This document shows positions 59,778 to 64,000 of a stretch of DNA of 64,000 bases, piece by piece (positions within the stretch are counted from its first letter, which is position 1; each line of letters opens with the position of its first letter). The stretch comes from Lactarius indigo (taxonomy: Eukaryota; Basidiomycota; Agaricomycetes; Russulales; Russulaceae). A program made the position numbers and the translations under genes. Location: the NCBI GenBank assembly GCA_025766275.1, contig JAFKAC010000002.1, forward strand, positions 930,001-994,000, in the 5' to 3' direction. The notes beneath the pieces were generated by a model. The model did not search any database. It had not been told where the DNA came from and saw only the letters and a list, made by a program, of their open reading frames with translations.

Positions 59778-62700
59778 ATGGAGATCGAACTCAAAAGCAT
59801 AAGTTTCGATGCAGACGTCTATGATGTTCGCAAAGCCGTAGAGCTCGTCCTGCACGGGCCTGACCTGTATGACCCCAACGACAGAGACAACAAAGGGAGA
59901 AAACCCAATTTTCTAATCGACATGGGCGAGAGCCCCACCAGTCACCTTCACAACGGGACTGCGATCCTCCGCGTTCCGGCAAAGCTAGGCTTACGACTCC
60001 TTCGGTGGAACAGCGAGTCAGATGACCACAATATCGTTGTATGCGGACAACCCCTCCATGTTTCCAACACCCATCGAAAGGTCCCTTACGACGTGAAGCT
60101 GACGCTTGAAAAAGCGCGCTATATCGGCCCGGAGCAAGACAAGCTTCACATACAAAAGAAGGAATATGCCAGCCAGGTTCGTCTGCGTATCGCAAATATT
60201 CAAATTGGGGTCTGGTGCAGGGACGCAAGCGCACCGCAAAACCGAAGACGGGCCTTCTCCATAGAGTATGAGCGAGAGTTCTTCCATCAGAGCGCAGCGC
60301 ACATCACCGTCGTCTATGAATACAGTCACATCCGCATTGACGTGAGTGATACCCTCTCCGTTCACGCGCGTATACCCACCGTCAATCCCACTCAGATCGG
60401 GCAGCGGGAAACTGAAGAGGAAACTCTCTTGATTATCGTCAAATTTACCAACATAAAAATGCTCGGCACCGGTTACGATAGGTTTGGCCGACCCTGTGCG
60501 TATTTTCACCACCTGTGTTTTGTGTAACTGAGAGGAGGTGGCCATTTAGTCGTCGTATTTGACTTGTTCGTGCCTCCAAATTTCGAGAAACAGTGCCCGG
60601 CTCCAGAAGGAGTGAAGCGAAAAGGTCAATACAAGACTCGCGATCGCATTTCTACCTTGGACGATAGGCACGCCTCCATTGCCCCATATGCTCATCATCT
60701 CCGTATCGTCCTAGCCGACCCCAACGACCTTCTCAAGTTCGAGAAGGTGTGCCACGTCGCGGAGTGTGAACCACGCCCGATCCGCATTACTCGAGTTAAT
60801 GCCCTGGCAAAGGGGTTCTTCACTCGCTGCGAACTGAATCATGTCCAACGCTGGGTGGAGACGATGGACTGGAAGAACGCGTTCCAGATTGAAGCCTACT
60901 TACGCTGTGGCCTCCTCAATACCCACGATCTCCTCCACTCGTTGCAGGGACCAATAGAAGATGTTATTCGTGACTACGGCGACGAGGCCAGCGAATTATT
61001 GCGTCTGTTTTCAGTGGAGCTCAAGATGCTCCGACCGAATGACGACCCAGTCAACTGCCTCGCTCGCGTTCGTTCCAAGTACCCTACCCTTAGGCCCCTC
61101 CGGCTCGCGCAGGGGAACATCTCTTGTCACCACATCATCATCACTCCATCACGCATCCTTCTGGAGGGTCCTTATCCAACGCAGTCTAACCGGATCATCC
61201 GACACTACCAGAGCCACGACCCCGCACTCGTCGAGCATTTTATATGCGTGGAGTTTCGTGACGAGGACCGTCTCCAATATCGTTGGGATGGGGAAGTAGA
61301 CGGCTCATGGTTTCTTCAGCACCGCGTAGGGGGTATCCTGCGTGACGGCTTCACTCTCGGCGGGCGTACATTCGAGTTCCTCGCTTATTCAATGAGTGCG
61401 CTGCGGGAGCATTCTTTCTGGTTCATGGCACCCTTCCGCGACCCCGTGGAGGGATACGTGACCGCGCAGAACATTCGTGCCTCTCTCGGGGACTTTTCCA
61501 GGCTTCTCCGTACACCCAGCAAATACGCGGCGAGGATCGCGCAGGCATTTACCGCGACTGAGCCTAGCGTGAAGATCCGGCGCGACCAATGGGAGGAACA
61601 GCCCGAATTGGGCCCTCACACGGATGGGGTCGGCACAATTTCTCCGGAGCTGGCTGCCAAGATCTGGGAGGCAAAATGCAATGCATCTGGCTACGTGCGT
61701 GGGGACCGTGTTGAGCCGTCCGCATACCAATTTCGATTCCTCGGATACAAGGGAGTGGTCGTCGTGGACCACCGACTGGAAGGCATCAAGATGCGTTTGC
61801 GCGACTCGCAGCATAAGTTCCCGGTACACAACATCGAAGCAGTCGAATTTGAGATTGCGCGAGCATTCGATTACCCAAACAATGCCCACCTGAACAGGTC
61901 CGTTGCCTTCTATTTCCTATTATTTACCAACTCATACCGGATCGTCTAGGCCTGTGGTGATGGCTCTGGAGGATCGCGGTGTCAAGAAAGAGGCGTTCAT
62001 TGATCTTCTAGAAAATGCGAAAGAGAAGATTCACCGTTCTAGGGATTCATTAGAGACGTTCACTGAGCAACTCAAGGACCATAACATGGGCGGTCAATAC
62101 CACCTGGCCTTCGTTCTCGAGCAACTCAACAAGCTCGGACTTGACTTCAAGGATGGCGTCGACAAAACGGCAATCGGGAAGGCATTCTTCGAAAGCCTTC
62201 TTCGCTACTCTATGAACCATTCGCTCCGTGAGGTTAAGTTCAAGGCCCGCGTCCCGGTTCCGAAAAGCTATCAGCTAGTTGGCGTTGCCGACGAGGGTCG
62301 GGCGTATATTAACGAAGGCCTGAAGGAAGAGGATGTGTTCACTTTACAGACAGGAAGAATATATGGTACATTTCTCGTTGGCTCCGTGGGCACGTCAGCT
62401 TATACAATAGTATTTAGCATGTGTCCAAGTATCAGCACACGAGGACCCTGTATTCCTGAAGGGTGCCTGCCTCATTTCTAGGGGCCCGGTCATCCACCCC
62501 GGAGATGGTCAGTCTCCCATATCCATCCTACCCAAAACGTTTTTGTATCTGACTTGTCCTATATAGTACAACGTGTCTACGCTATCGGCGAGCCGCCTAA
62601 AGACAAGATTTGCTTCTTCCGTGGGTTGAAAAATGTCGTGGTCTTACCTGCCGTCGGTGCGTAACGACAGTCCCTTTAGTGCCTTTCATCGTCAGAATAA

Positions 62701-63921
62701 TTTGGTTTCAGGGGATCGTGCGTTGGCTTCTTGCCTCGCCGGAGGTGACCTAGATGGGTACGTTGTATATGTGCTCTGGACACTTGTGTGGTCGTTAACG
62801 TTCTCTAGTGATACGTACGACATCTACTATGCCAATACGGCCCTTCTCCCCACTGCCCAAGCAGAACCGGCGCCTATGGGTGAGTCTAATGTGTGGACAC
62901 TAAATGAAGGCGAGCCAGACGCTACAGTCCATGACATTTGCAAATTTATTGTCGAGTACATTAACTCCGATGTCATGGTTTGTTCGCTCCTGAAGGTTAT
63001 GCCCCTCGCGGAGGCTCACGTTTTGTGATCTATAGGGTTTGCTTGCGAACCGGCATATCACCATCGCAGATCAGTCCAAGGTGTGACATTATTTCGTTTG
63101 CAGTACGACCGCCCTCTCATGTCCTATAGGACGGCGTATTCGACAACAGGTGCATGAAGCTCGCTTCTTTGTGCAGCAAGGCCATCGACTATGCAAAGAA
63201 CGGCGTGCCTGTCGACATTCGCAAAAATTATCTCCCAAGACTTTTGATCAAATCCAAGCCGAACTGGGACATGAAGGAGGTGACCGGTGCGCAGGAGCTA
63301 GAATACTACGAGTCGGATCGAGCGCTAGGGCATATGTTCCGAAGCATCACGCTGCGCGACCCAAACGAGCCTATAGACGGTTTTCCCACGACGCCCCCTG
63401 GTCTGATCGCTCCCCTGGAGGACCCAATATCGCGCACGGTTGCTCCACTTGTCCAGAGTACGCTCTACACTATGACTACTACTGCTCCGGGGCCACCAGA
63501 AGCGGAAATCATAGGGGCGAAGGAGCTGTACGCGTGGTACGTGCGCGAGATGCGCTACATCTGCATGACCCATACGCTCGTCGATGCGCCTGACGTGCGC
63601 CTCAAAGAGGAAGAGGTCGTGTTGGGTACAATCCTCGCGGCCACGACGCAGCCACGCTGGCGCTCGGACCGGGCGTACCGTATGAGACTGCACAGCGGGG
63701 CGCTCGTGCGCGACATCCGCTCGCGGATTGTCCCGAAGGCCAAGGAAGACGAGCCGACGGATGAAGAGCTGCGTGCGGGATTGCAGACCGCATGGAGAAT
63801 GTGGTTCTGGGCGCAGCATCGGCGCGATAAGGACAAGGAGTTCATTGAGAGCTTCTCACTGATCGTTCTCGGAGTCGTCCTCGACTGTCTCAAGCGTCTC
63901 GGTGGACTCCCGGAGGCCTAA
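59778..63921 (+). CDS. RNA-dependent RNA polymerase, QDE-1/RDR type (copy 4)
   Basis: Fourth tandem RdRP, about 1,220 residues, same exon plan. The start at 59778 (MEIELKSISFDADVYDV) resembles copy 1 more than its neighbours. The third exon ends near 61900, and the third intron contains stops, as in copy 1. Landmarks are SCHHIIITPSRILLEGP, EPSAYQFRFLGYKGVVVVD, QLVGVADEGRAYINEG, KDKICFFRGLKNVVVLPA and GGDLDGDTYD across the intron 62758-62808. More replacements occur at otherwise constant positions than in the other copies (YYANTALLP for YIGNPALLP, Gly for Lys in ALAKGFF), and the donor after INSDVM is GTTTGT rather than GTACGT, so it may be the least constrained copy. No disabling lesion seen. 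Confidence 0.92.
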
Positions 63922-64000
63922 AGGCGCGCACATTTGACTTGATGATCTGATTTTGTATTTTTCCGTAGTTGTACCATGGTATGCCATGAAGGAAAATGAA

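Noticed and set aside
1..64000. tRNA, rRNA, CRISPR, terminal inverted repeats or transposase genes
   Set aside because: None could be identified by eye; the repeats present are gene-duplication blocks without transposon ends.

Overview
The window looks like nuclear DNA of an agaricomycete (Basidiomycota). Genes are split by many 45-65 nt GT-AG introns, and they include families typical of mushroom-forming fungi: DUF6534-type membrane proteins, a microsomal P450 cluster and QDE-1-type RNA-dependent RNA polymerases (RdRPs). Housekeeping orthologues that fix it as eukaryotic are pyruvate dehydrogenase E1 alpha, COG6, Swi5 and an ARMC8/Vid28 homologue. Open frames broken at introns were joined by hand from splice sites and family motifs, so exon ends are inferences unless stated.

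Layout. 0-4.8 kb: a Tup1-like fragment (-), a DUF6534-type membrane protein (-) and empty sequence. 4.9-8.3 kb: a duplicated upstream block and cytochrome P450 copy 1 (+). 9.2-10.65 kb: PDH E1 alpha (+). 10.85-13.5 kb: COG6 (-). 14.1-17.4 kb: a multi-pass membrane protein with an RS-rich N-terminus and a WW-like motif (-). 18.1-18.6 kb: swi5 (+), then an unknown gene to 20.0 kb. 20.4-21.75 kb: a probable membrane protein or its remnant (-). 22.3-23.8 kb: a second DUF6534-type gene (+). 24-29.4 kb: gene-poor, with isolated coding-like peptides and a possible RdRP scrap at the end. 29.5-41 kb: P450 copies 2 and 3 (-) inside a tandem duplication with flanking repeat blocks. 41.1-43.7 kb: ARMC8/Vid28 homologue (-).

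The highlight is 43.9-63.9 kb: four head-to-tail RdRP genes, about 5.2-5.5 kb apart. Each has ten exons and about 1,230-1,240 codons, and each keeps the catalytic DLDGD motif, which an intron interrupts at the same place in every copy. The first copy diverges from the ARMC8-like gene across about 207 bp. Copies 2-4 each carry a decayed piece of the ARMC8 5' end at the matching upstream position, which shows that the duplicated unit was RdRP plus the shared divergent promoter. Sequence similarity among the copies switches partner along their length, as expected from gene conversion or unequal crossing-over. A broken uL30m (mitochondrial ribosomal protein) copy lies only between RdRP copies 1 and 2.

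The RdRPs would act in RNA silencing (quelling-type dsRNA synthesis feeding Dicer). The P450s are ER-membrane monooxygenases of unknown substrate. The remaining genes are housekeeping or unassigned membrane proteins and share no evident pathway.
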